A stretch of 5,337 bases of DNA from Gammaproteobacteria bacterium (lineage in GTDB: Bacteria; Pseudomonadota; Gammaproteobacteria; Tenderiales; Tenderiaceae): NCBI GenBank assembly GCA_027001525.1, contig JALTMR010000236.1, positions 1 through 5,337 of the forward strand, written 5' to 3'. Shown here in pieces: positions 1 through 5,250 of the stretch. Each line of letters begins with the position of its first letter. Position 1 is the stretch's first letter. Below the pieces are notes generated by a model, which worked only from the letters and a program-made list of their open reading frames with translations, was not told the origin of the DNA and searched no databases. Both the position numbers and the translations under genes were made by a program.

Positions 1-711
1 TACTATGCCCACGACGTCCCCTGCGCCAACCTGGAGATTACCCAGCGCGGCATCGGCAACCCCGACCGGGTGATTGTCGTGGCCGCCCACTACGACACCA
101 TCGGCGGCTGCCCCGGAGCCAACGACAACGGCAGCGGCCTGGCGGTGATAATCGAAATGGCCCGCGCGGTTCGCGCACTACGGCTTACCTCCACCGTACG
201 TTTTGTGGCGCTGGTCAACGAGGAACCGCCCTTTTTCGGCACCGAACACATGGGCAGCTGGATCTACGCCCATCACGCCAGCAAGCGTGGCGATGACATT
301 CAACTGGCGGTCATTCTCGACACCCTGGGCTACTACAACCACCAACCGGGCAGTCAACTCTATCCGCCGCTGTTCGGCATGGCTTACCCGGATAAGGGGG
401 ACTTTGTCGCCTTCGTCTCCAACCTGCGCTCCAGCCGCAAGGCCAGCCGCTTCGCCAGTGCATTCGGCCAGGCCAAACACCTGCCCTACCAAAAAGTAGT
501 CGCACCGCAGATCATCCCCGGCATGAACTGGAACGCCCAGACACCGTTCTCACTGCACGGCTACCACGCCGTGATGGTGACCGACACCGGCCCCTACCGC
601 TACCCCTTCTACCACTCCGCCAAAGACACACCGGAAAAACTCGACTACAGCCACCTTGCATTAATTACACAAGGGCTGGTGGACGCTCTAACAACACTAG
701 CGAATGAATGA
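1..711 (+). CDS. M28 family zinc aminopeptidase, C-terminal part (5' end outside window)
   Basis: The reading frame is open from the first base, so the gene starts upstream; the 236 visible residues run to a TGA at 709-711. Peptidases of family M28 are two-zinc exopeptidases that remove N-terminal residues from peptides. The visible part carries the full set of expected metal positions, numbered from the window edge: H30 in AAHYDT, bridging D42 in GANDNGSG, the E74-E75 pair in NEEPPFF (catalytic base plus ligand), D107 in ILDTLGYY, and H205 in FYHSAKDTPEKLDY. What is missing upstream would be the N-terminal strands and any signal peptide, so secretion cannot be judged. One oddity: around residues 177-180 it reads WNAQ, where many relatives, as I recall them, have a W-S-D-H type motif. 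The family is certain; the natural substrate is unknown. No clear terminator follows. Confidence 0.9.
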   Translation, partial: YYAHDVPCANLEITQRGIGNPDRVIVVAAHYDTIGGCPGANDNGSGLAVIIEMARAVRALRLTSTVRFVALVNEEPPFFGTEHMGSWIYAHHASKRGDDIQLAVILDTLGYYNHQPGSQLYPPLFGMAYPDKGDFVAFVSNLRSSRKASRFASAFGQAKHLPYQKVVAPQIIPGMNWNAQTPFSLHGYHAVMVTDTGPYRYPFYHSAKDTPEKLDYSHLALITQGLVDALTTLANE

Positions 712-891
712 GTATTGAGCGCGGCGCCCCGGCACGCTGAGGTATTTCTCCTCTTGAACGTGAGAACGAGAAAAACATGGAGTGCATTACATGCACTAAA
801 CCCGCGTTTAAAACAGACGGCTATCGAGAAAATCTCTTTCAACCTGGCGTTTTCCCACATCAAACCCACATCGTTTGGCCGACACCTCGGA
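712..891. other. Gap between two converging genes, no convincing gene
   Basis: This 180-base stretch separates the plus-strand peptidase from the minus-strand gene that ends at 892. Open frames exist on both strands but lack a good ribosome binding site or a recognisable protein. The only visible structure is a 6-bp hairpin at 781-797 (AGTGCA/TGCACT). Read on the minus strand it is followed, after CCATG, by five T residues, so it could be a weak terminator for the 892-1374 gene. Confidence 0.5.
781..797 (-). terminator. Weak candidate terminator hairpin for the 892-1374 gene
   Basis: AGTGCA pairs with TGCACT around a 5-base loop. On the minus strand the hairpin is followed within five bases by TTTTTCTC. 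The stem is short and not GC-rich, and it lies about 95 bases beyond the stop codon, so this is tentative. Confidence 0.22.
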
Positions 892-1374
892 TCAATCCGA
901 CCTATCAAAAAGCACTGACAGATCACCCCCCGTGGTGTAGTGGTCATCCTGTTTGAATTTCACTGCATCCGCCTCTATAGAGAAAAATTTCAGGATCATC
1001 CTCTGTAATTCAACGTTGTGGATGAGACCTTGTCCCATGTAGACGATAAAGCCTCCGCGCTGATGGAACACTACGCGCCCTCGGGGAATTTCATCATACT
1101 CATCCAGCCACTCGATGCCGGGGCAACAGCTTCGGTAGCGACACTTTACCAGTGGCCAACTTTCAATATGCGTCGCGGGGTGATCCAGACAAGAGGCGTG
1201 GGCCTGTCCGATATCCACAGGATCAGCCAGACCAATCACCTGGTACTGTCCTTTGTGTTTATACAGCCAAAAAATACCGATGTTCCCGGCAGGCTGGTGA
1301 GATCTATGCTTCAAGACGACACCCCTGGTGTATTCAAGCAACCCAATAATCGACCCATATTGATGTAAGAACAC
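892..1374 (-). CDS. Conserved-looking hypothetical protein, 160 aa, GTG start
   Basis: I cannot assign a function. The chosen start is GTG at 1374-1372, preceded on the minus strand by a strong GGAGGAG (1392-1386) with an 11-base gap; an ATG overlapping it is in another frame and stops quickly. A TTG at about codon 21, behind AGGGG, is an alternative start. The protein is soluble in appearance, with no signal peptide or membrane helix. Visible landmarks are GIFWLYKHKGQY near residues 33-44, GLADPVDIGQAH, ESWPLVKCRYRSCC with several cysteines, the phrase EIPRGRVVFH in the middle, FIVYMGQGLI, and QDDHYTT near the C-terminus. The order aromatic IFW, then PRGRV, then a C-terminal D-HYT resembles a small uncharacterised proteobacterial protein family as I remember it, which I cannot name. 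It is read away from the divergent hsp20, with the inverted repeat lying about 77 bases upstream of its start. Confidence 0.65.
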   Translation of the reverse strand: MFLHQYGSIIGLLEYTRGVVLKHRSHQPAGNIGIFWLYKHKGQYQVIGLADPVDIGQAHASCLDHPATHIESWPLVKCRYRSCCPGIEWLDEYDEIPRGRVVFHQRGGFIVYMGQGLIHNVELQRMILKFFSIEADAVKFKQDDHYTTGGDLSVLFDRSD

Positions 1375-1385
1375 ATACAGAGCTT

Positions 1386-1392
1386 CTCCTCC
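1386..1392 (-). promoter_or_regulatory. Ribosome binding site deciding the GTG start
   Basis: The minus strand reads GGAGGAG here, close to perfect complementarity to the 16S rRNA tail. Eleven bases separate it from the GTG at 1374, slightly long but acceptable. It is the main reason for preferring that start over the internal TTG. Confidence 0.55.
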
Positions 1393-1450
1393 CGGCTAAT
1401 CGGCGAGCAGACAGTGTAGACCAGGGTCACGACAGAATAGGTCGCATGTA

Positions 1451-1538
1451 GATTTAAGGGCACCTCTATTAATTCTGGATGTAGCAGATTTGGGGTTTAA
1501 GGTGCGCATTCATGAATTAATAGAGGTGCCCTTAAATC
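1451..1538. mobile_element. MITE-like element with perfect 25-bp inverted repeats
   Basis: The arms 1451-1475 and 1514-1538 are perfect reverse complements of 25 bases, separated by 38 bases. Within the arms, GGGCACC at 1458 and GGTGCCC ending at 1531 look like transposon tips. They are flanked on each side by TTAA (1454-1457 and 1532-1535), which would be a 4-base target duplication. This gives a 74-bp element. TTAA fits the YTAR target of the IS5 subgroup, and GGTGC-type ends occur there, so an IS5-related MITE or end-to-end remnant is my inference. No transposase coding is present. Collapsing the element restores GATTTAAATC, a perfect 10-base palindrome, as the empty site. The 38-base loop and the lack of a following T run argue against a plain terminator. 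Other copies elsewhere in the genome would settle it. Confidence 0.6.
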
Positions 1539-1571
1539 GCGTGAAAGGATCAAAATTTTTCTCTCTACCCT

Positions 1572-1600
1572 CTTGAAACGGTAAACACCACCACTATTTA
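1572..1600 (+). promoter_or_regulatory. Candidate sigma-32 (heat shock) promoter of hsp20
   Basis: CTTGAAA at 1572-1578 matches the sigma-32 -35 element exactly. After 13 bases, CACTATTTA at 1592-1600 agrees with the -10 consensus CCCCATTTA at seven of nine positions. Transcription would start near 1606, giving a leader of roughly 77 bases. The same bases also offer a sigma-70 reading (TTGAAA, 16 bases, TATTTA), so sigma choice is inferred partly from the gene downstream. Confidence 0.55.
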
Positions 1601-1605
1601 TGACG

Positions 1606-1682
1606 GTGAGGGTGGCAGGGCTGATTCGCATGCCACCCGGCTTGTACTGTTAAATCTCATATTGCTTTCAGGAGGATATGCC
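1606..1682 (+). promoter_or_regulatory. ROSE-like RNA thermometer in the hsp20 leader
   Basis: ROSE elements are leaders of small heat shock genes in which a final hairpin, built on the short motif UYGCU, hides the Shine-Dalgarno sequence until the temperature rises. Here TTGCT lies at 1662-1666, and its bases pair with AGGA at 1673-1676 leaving G1664 bulged: U1662-A1676, U1663-G1675, C1665-G1674, U1666-A1673. The stem continues outward as CATA (1658-1661) with TATG (1677-1680). The GGAGG at 1671-1675 is thus partly paired and partly in a six-base loop. An upstream 8-bp GC-rich hairpin, GGGTGGCA (1610-1617) with TGCCACCC (1631-1638), matches the stable 5' hairpins usual in ROSE leaders. The position directly before an IbpA-type gene fits. 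The 5' edge depends on the unproven start of transcription. Confidence 0.72.
1671..1675 (+). promoter_or_regulatory. hsp20 ribosome binding site, which fixes the ATG start
   Basis: GGAGG sits seven bases before the ATG at 1683. A longer reading from TTG at 1662 would place this site inside the coding sequence and add seven residues absent from IbpA proteins, so it is rejected. Confidence 0.85.
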
Positions 1683-2150
1683 ATGACCACTATCGATTTA
1701 ACACCGCTGTACCGCAATACTGTCGGCTATGACCGGCTGGCTTCGCTGCTGGACAATGCATTCAGGGCGGAGCAGAGCAATTCCAGCTACCCCCCATACG
1801 ATATCGAGGCGCTGGATGAGAACCGCTACACGATCTCTTTGGCAGTGGCGGGGTTCACGCAAGATGAGCTGGACATCCAGGTCGAACGCGGCGTGCTGAC
1901 CGTCAAGGGCAAGAAGACGGAAGACAAGAGCGAACGCAACTACCTCTATCGGGGCATTGCCAGCCGGGCGTTTGAGCGCAAGTTCAATTTGGCTGACCAT
2001 GTTGAGATCACGGGGGCAAGGCTGGTTAACGGTTTGCTCACCATCGACCTCAAGCATGAGCTACCCGAGGCGATGAAACCCAAACGAATCAAGATCGATT
2101 CAGATACCAGCGTGCTGGAGCATCACGTCGGGTCTGATCAGGCAGCCTAA
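1683..2150 (+). CDS. ibpA: Small heat shock protein Hsp20, IbpA type
   Basis: A 155-residue cytoplasmic chaperone of the alpha-crystallin/Hsp20 family. IbpA-type proteins bind unfolding proteins and inclusion bodies without ATP and hand them to DnaK and ClpB. The N-terminus MTTIDLTPLYRNTVGYDRL is the IbpA signature. The alpha-crystallin domain runs from about residue 37 (YPPYDIEALDENRY) through VAGFTQDEL, NYLYRGIASRAFERKF (88-101) and LVNGLLTIDL (114-123). The PEAMKPKRI segment leads into the IKI motif (136-138), which in the family docks into a neighbouring subunit during oligomer assembly. The tail beyond, to residue 155, is longer and more polar than in E. coli IbpA as I recall it. It is a single-gene unit with a candidate heat-shock promoter, a thermometer leader and its own terminator. 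The family call is secure; ibpA rather than ibpB rests on there being one copy here and on the N-terminus. Confidence 0.95.
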   Translation: MTTIDLTPLYRNTVGYDRLASLLDNAFRAEQSNSSYPPYDIEALDENRYTISLAVAGFTQDELDIQVERGVLTVKGKKTEDKSERNYLYRGIASRAFERKFNLADHVEITGARLVNGLLTIDLKHELPEAMKPKRIKIDSDTSVLEHHVGSDQAA

Positions 2151-2159
2151 ACGGCTACG

Positions 2160-2184
2160 GAGGGTTGGGTAACACCCAACCCTC
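2160..2184 (+). terminator. Intrinsic terminator after hsp20
   Basis: AGGGTTGGGT (2161-2170) and ACCCAACCCT (2174-2183) pair perfectly around the loop AAC, with one further G-C pair outside. The following CTTTC is only a short T run, so release may be moderate. The opposite strand has no T run, so it serves mainly the plus strand. Confidence 0.7.
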
Positions 2185-2238
2185 TTTCAGCCCTGTCAGC
2201 GACACCCGATAGAACATCCACCAAGCAACCCAGCGACG

Positions 2239-3120
2239 CTAGCGTGCCAACGCCAAACGCAAGTGACTTCCCCAGTGGTGCACCATCAATCCCAGCAGAA
2301 TAAAAGCGGTGCCGATGAGCACATTCACCTCCAGCGCTTCACCATTTAGAAAGTGACCCAGCCCCAGAGCGCAGACGGGGGTGATCAGTGTGATCAAGGC
2401 GATCACATCAGCGGCCATGTTTTTCAATACGTAGTAGAACAGCACAAACCCCACCACCGAGCCCATAACGGACAGATATAAAATAGCGCTCAGACTCTGC
2501 TGGGGAATGACTTGGGGCCACGGCTCGTTGACCAGCACGCAAGTGAGTAGATACAGGGGAACAGCAATACTGAGCCCCCCCGTCGTCACAGCCAGCGGGT
2601 GAAGATGCGCACCGAAACGCTGTACTCCCAGCATACTGATGGCGTGCAACAGGGTGGATAGCAGCACGCCGCCGATGCCCAGCAAGGTAGCAAACTTCGG
2701 TTCGACGCGAGGATCAAAAATCACCACCAGGCCACCAAGCGCCAGCGCCACCCCCGTCAGTTTTGTTCCGTCAAGGCGACCCTGCTTGAGCCACAAGGTG
2801 GCCAATAGCGTCGTGACCAGTGGCAGCAAACCATAGACCACGGACACCAGGCCGGAGGAGATGTATTGCGCTCCCCAGTAGACGGCCATCATCGCACCAT
2901 AGAGCCCGAGGCCAGCCACGAAGTAGGTGCGGCGCGCCGCTCTGTTCCAAGGGAAAGCAATGCGCAGCAGTCTGACCAGCACAAGGCACAGCACCACGGC
3001 GATAGCCATCCGGGCAGTCACCCCGAACAGAAATCCTACCCCTTCGCTGCTCCACTTGATCGCCAGCGGCGTTGTGGACCAGATTAAAATGATGCCTAAA
3101 TAAGCGGCCGGAACCGACAT
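2239..3120 (-). CDS. EamA/DMT superfamily inner-membrane transporter
   Basis: A 293-residue, very hydrophobic protein of the drug/metabolite transporter superfamily, the usual length for a two-repeat EamA member. About ten helices can be traced, near residues 4-18, 30-52, 64-82, 87-109, 118-136, 146-166, 177-197, 210-232, 237-258 and 265-284. The first EamA repeat spans about 5-135 and the second about 147-284. Typical features are IIWST/TPLAIKW-like residues in helix 1, VVYGLLPLVTTLLA in helix 4, and ALITLITPVCALGLGHFLNGE towards the end of repeat two, the last matching the classic repeat ending with a conserved Glu. Such proteins export or import small metabolites or amino acids; the substrate cannot be read from sequence. 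The ATG at 3120 is preceded by GAGG at 3134-3131, ten bases away. It is convergent with hsp20. Its own promoter must fit in a T-rich stretch just after the terminator at 3160-3201; I see no clear one. Confidence 0.9.
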   Translation of the reverse strand: MSVPAAYLGIILIWSTTPLAIKWSSEGVGFLFGVTARMAIAVVLCLVLVRLLRIAFPWNRAARRTYFVAGLGLYGAMMAVYWGAQYISSGLVSVVYGLLPLVTTLLATLWLKQGRLDGTKLTGVALALGGLVVIFDPRVEPKFATLLGIGGVLLSTLLHAISMLGVQRFGAHLHPLAVTTGGLSIAVPLYLLTCVLVNEPWPQVIPQQSLSAILYLSVMGSVVGFVLFYYVLKNMAADVIALITLITPVCALGLGHFLNGEALEVNVLIGTAFILLGLMVHHWGSHLRLALAR

Positions 3121-3159
3121 TGTCCTGCTTCCTCTTCAATACAAAAAACCACACAGCCA

Positions 3160-3201
3160 AAAAACAAAAAGGCCGCAGATGGTGAGTTCATCTGCGGCCT
3201 T
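3160..3201 (-). terminator. Strong intrinsic terminator of the kinase transcription unit
   Basis: A perfect 13-bp stem pairs 3169-3181 with 3189-3201 (core GGCCGCAGATG) around a seven-base loop. On the minus strand it is followed directly by TTTTTGTTTTTTGG, a textbook T tract. It stops transcription arriving from the phosphatase/kinase and possible small ORF, and insulates the EamA gene, whose start is only about 40 bases on. Confidence 0.9.
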
Positions 3202-3229
3202 CGTTGAAGTCTTGTTTGTTAGCTGAACG

Positions 3230-3340
3230 CTAGAACAGATCCCCCTTCGAAAGGCGCAGACGCACAATCACACGGCGCAGCCACATGGGGCACAGCGCGA
3301 GCGACGGAGACTTATTCACTTTTCGTTTCAGGGCGTTCAT
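3230..3340 (-). CDS. Possible 36-residue basic peptide
   Basis: A small open frame from ATG at 3340-3338 to TAG at 3232-3230, lying between the kinase stop and the terminator. It therefore lies inside the same transcript. The peptide begins MNALKRKVNKSPSLAL and contains MWLRRVIVRLRLSKGDLF; nine Lys/Arg against one acidic residue make it strongly basic and amphipathic. No known family is recognised. The ribosome binding site is weak (AGAGTAGAG-type bases just upstream). A perfect TTGACA lies on the minus strand at 3377-3372, but no matching -10 box follows, so a separate promoter is not supported. It may equally be non-coding 3' sequence; conservation in relatives would decide. Confidence 0.3.
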   Translation of the reverse strand: MNALKRKVNKSPSLALCPMWLRRVIVRLRLSKGDLF

Positions 3341-3402
3341 GGGCTCTACTCTGCGGTGAAGGGCGGTGCCGTGTCAACAACAAAAAAGCCAGGGGCGGCA
3401 GT

Positions 3403-5139
3403 TCACTGAATCGCAGGATGGGTCGCGATCAGAACGATAATAATGATGGCGAACAACAGCGAAACCGACTGCCAAAATAGCACCGGGTTACGCTCCATGA
3501 GTGGCGGACGTGTTTTATTGAGGAATTTTTTATTGGGGTGACGAAGGTCGTAAACGAATTCAGACAGGGCTTCGTATCGTTTGTGAGGCTCCGGCCGCAG
3601 GGCCTTTTTCAGCGCCTCATCGACCCAGACGGGTATTTCACGATGGTCATCCAGCACACTTTGGTATTGCAGCCGCCGCTGTGCGGCTTTGGTCCGGGAC
3701 ATGGCGACATGAGTGCCATAAGGCAACCTGCCCGACAGCATCTGGTAACAGATCACGCCCAGGGAGAACATATCCGAGCGCTCGGTACTGACCTCACCGA
3801 GAAAACATTCCGGCGCGGTATAAAGTGCAGTACCGAGCACCTCCTGCTGCTCCAGGGGGCTGGCCGTCTCCATCAGCCCGGCCACTCGAACGGAACCAAA
3901 ATCGATTATTTTCACGGTGCCGGTTTCATCGATCATGATGTTGTCCGGCCTCAGATCCTGATGAAACATCTCCTGCCGGTGGAAAGCCCGCAGGCCATTG
4001 GCGACCTGTTCCACAATATTGCGCACGGTTTCAATGTCCGGCTCGGGGTTATCCACCATCCACTGCTTGAGGGTGGTTCCCTTGATGAACTCGGTGACGA
4101 TGTAGAGATAGTTGCGCTTTCGCGTCTGCAAACAGGGCTTTAAAACGTGAGCATTGTTGATGCGACGGGCCACCCACTCTTCCATGAGGAAGCGCTCCAG
4201 ATAGTCGGCGTTGTCCCGCAGGTCGACCGAGGGTATCTTCAGCACCACCTGCTCCCTGCTCTCCACATCAACGGCCAGGTAGATGTGACTGCGGTGGCTG
4301 ATGCGTAACTCGCGGATGATTTCATAGCCATCAAACAGCATCCGGGGGCTAAGCTCCGGTGGAAAGGGCAAGGTGGTTAACTGCTGGTAGATCTCGCCGG
4401 CATCCTGATCGGGGAGTTGATCGACTCTGACGATTTGAATGCTGAGGTTGTCCGTACTGCCCTGCTGAAAGGCCTCTTCCACAATCAATGACGCCGCCTT
4501 GTCCAGCTCGTCACTGTGCTCCTCGATTTTCTGGATGATGAACTTGTCATCGGTGAACTCGTAGACCCCGTCAGTGGCGAGAATAAACACATCCCCGACT
4601 TCCAGGGTAAAGGCGCGGTAGTCCAGCTCCAGCTGATCCTTCATGCCCAGAGCGCGGCGCAGATAACTTTTGTCTTTCGAGACCCAGAGGCGGTGATCCT
4701 CCGTCAGCTGCTCGAGACTGTTTTCCACCAGACGATAAACACGCGTATCCCCCACATGAAAAATATGCGCAGTATTGGATTTCAACAACAGCGTGGAGAA
4801 GGTGCACACATAGCCGCGGTCAGGTGAGTAACGATAGGGGCTGTTGCGGGTTTGCAGGTAGAGCCAGGAGTTGGTTGCTTTCAACACCCGTTGAACGGAG
4901 GTTTTTACCGTCCAGGATTCGGGGGTGCAGTAGTAGTCTTCCAGAAAACTGGTGATGGCCACCTTGCTGGCATGTTGGCTGACGTCGCTGCTGCTGATAC
5001 CGTCCGCCAAACCGACGGCAATGCCCTTGGAGGTCAGCAGTGGCTCTTGCGGTGTGTAGGCGCCGTAGAAATCCTGATTGATCTCCTTGCGACCTTTGTC
5101 TGAACTTTGCCCGATGGAGACACTTAACTGGTTTTTCAT
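3403..5139 (-). CDS. Membrane-anchored PP2C phosphatase/Ser-Thr protein kinase fusion
   Basis: A 578-residue protein joining two opposing enzymes. Residues 1-238 are a PP2C-type metal-dependent phosphatase with the expected acidic positions: D23 in INQDF, D46-G47 in GLADGISSS, HVGDTRVYRL (128-137), D190 in LATDG, and D230-N231 in STDNLSI. Residues about 270-530 are a Hanks-type kinase: K301 in VVLKIP, a Glu pair at 320-321 for helix C, hinge IVTEFIKGTTL, catalytic loop HQDLRPDN with D395 (HRD has become HQD and the usual Lys is R397), DFG at 413-415, TAPE at 441-444, and D456 in RSDMFSLG. The glycine loop is replaced by RISHRSHIYLA. One membrane helix follows at about 555-573, so both domains should face the cytoplasm. 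The ATG at 5139 lacks a clear Shine-Dalgarno. A transporter ends 111 bases upstream on the same strand. I recall this fusion beside nasA and nirB in Pseudomonas (PA1782-like); no nirB follows here. Phosphatase and kinase calls are secure; the target is unknown. Confidence 0.93.
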   Translation of the reverse strand: MKNQLSVSIGQSSDKGRKEINQDFYGAYTPQEPLLTSKGIAVGLADGISSSDVSQHASKVAITSFLEDYYCTPESWTVKTSVQRVLKATNSWLYLQTRNSPYRYSPDRGYVCTFSTLLLKSNTAHIFHVGDTRVYRLVENSLEQLTEDHRLWVSKDKSYLRRALGMKDQLELDYRAFTLEVGDVFILATDGVYEFTDDKFIIQKIEEHSDELDKAASLIVEEAFQQGSTDNLSIQIVRVDQLPDQDAGEIYQQLTTLPFPPELSPRMLFDGYEIIRELRISHRSHIYLAVDVESREQVVLKIPSVDLRDNADYLERFLMEEWVARRINNAHVLKPCLQTRKRNYLYIVTEFIKGTTLKQWMVDNPEPDIETVRNIVEQVANGLRAFHRQEMFHQDLRPDNIMIDETGTVKIIDFGSVRVAGLMETASPLEQQEVLGTALYTAPECFLGEVSTERSDMFSLGVICYQMLSGRLPYGTHVAMSRTKAAQRRLQYQSVLDDHREIPVWVDEALKKALRPEPHKRYEALSEFVYDLRHPNKKFLNKTRPPLMERNPVLFWQSVSLLFAIIIIVLIATHPAIQ

Positions 5140-5250
5140 TGCAAATAAGGCCGGCCAGAGGCGAGGTTAACCAAGTTTGAATGCCGTTGCAGGAGCGGCC
5201 AAACCGGCCACCCCCACAACGGCGGTATTCAACGTTTTCAGACCCGTCAG
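5140..5250 (-). other. Transporter-kinase gap
   Basis: The 111 bases between two minus-strand genes hold a long hairpin (5183-5223), an in-frame run of 27 sense codons right after the transporter stop, and a GGCCGGCC palindrome at 5149-5156. No promoter or Shine-Dalgarno was found, which favours co-transcription of the two genes. Confidence 0.5.
5183..5223 (-). promoter_or_regulatory. Long intercistronic stem-loop, stable only as minus-strand RNA
   Basis: An outer 7-bp stem, GCCGTTG with CAACGGC (5183-5189 and 5217-5223), encloses a 9-bp inner stem (5192-5200 with 5206-5214) around a five-base loop, with two small unpaired stretches between. On the minus-strand RNA all nine inner pairs form, two as G-U wobbles; on the plus strand those two are A-C mismatches. 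This strand preference fits an RNA structure in the transporter-kinase message. No T run follows, so it is not a standard terminator; it may protect or process mRNA or set relative expression. Confidence 0.5.

Larger units (their letters stand above)
1375..1682. other. Divergent intergenic region
   Basis: These 308 bases lie between two genes read outward, the minus-strand hypothetical and the plus-strand hsp20. They hold the ribosome binding site of the former, a perfect inverted repeat (1451-1538), a candidate heat-shock promoter (1572-1600), and a structured hsp20 leader (about 1606-1682). No clear promoter could be picked for the minus-strand gene between 1393 and 1450. No further open frame looks coding. 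Confidence 0.7.

Noticed and set aside
645..947. Minus-strand open frame of 100 codons
   Set aside because: It overlaps the end of the peptidase and the end of the 892-1374 gene in another frame, lacks a good ribosome binding site, and resembles no protein I recognise.
777..955. Plus-strand ATG frame of 59 codons beginning MECITCTKP
   Set aside because: No Shine-Dalgarno before the ATG, overlap with the 3' end of the minus-strand gene, and no recognisable domain despite two nearby cysteines.
1018..1368. Plus-strand open frame of 116 codons
   Set aside because: It is the antisense shadow of the 892-1374 gene, which has the better ribosome binding site and a more protein-like sequence.
1451..1538. 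Inverted repeat as a transcription terminator
   Set aside because: The loop is 38 bases, no T tract follows on either strand, and it lies upstream of both neighbouring genes, not after one.
1662..1682. Extended hsp20 start at TTG 1662
   Set aside because: It would place the GGAGG inside the coding sequence and add residues absent from IbpA proteins; the ATG at 1683 is correctly spaced. The TTGCT there is better read as the thermometer motif.
3349..3377. Promoter suggested by a perfect minus-strand TTGACA upstream of the small ORF
   Set aside because: At 16-19 base spacing no sequence resembling TATAAT follows, and a sigma-54 reading also fails at the -12 GC.
3378..3402. Possible terminator right after the kinase stop (GCC...GGC then TTTTTT on the minus strand)
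   Set aside because: The stem is only about three base pairs; the strong hairpin at 3160-3201 is a much better end point.
3538..4143. Plus-strand open frame of 201 codons, and others at 4516-4827 and 4852-5103
   Set aside because: All lie antisense to the phosphatase/kinase, whose domain motifs are unmistakable; these are shadow frames in high-GC DNA.
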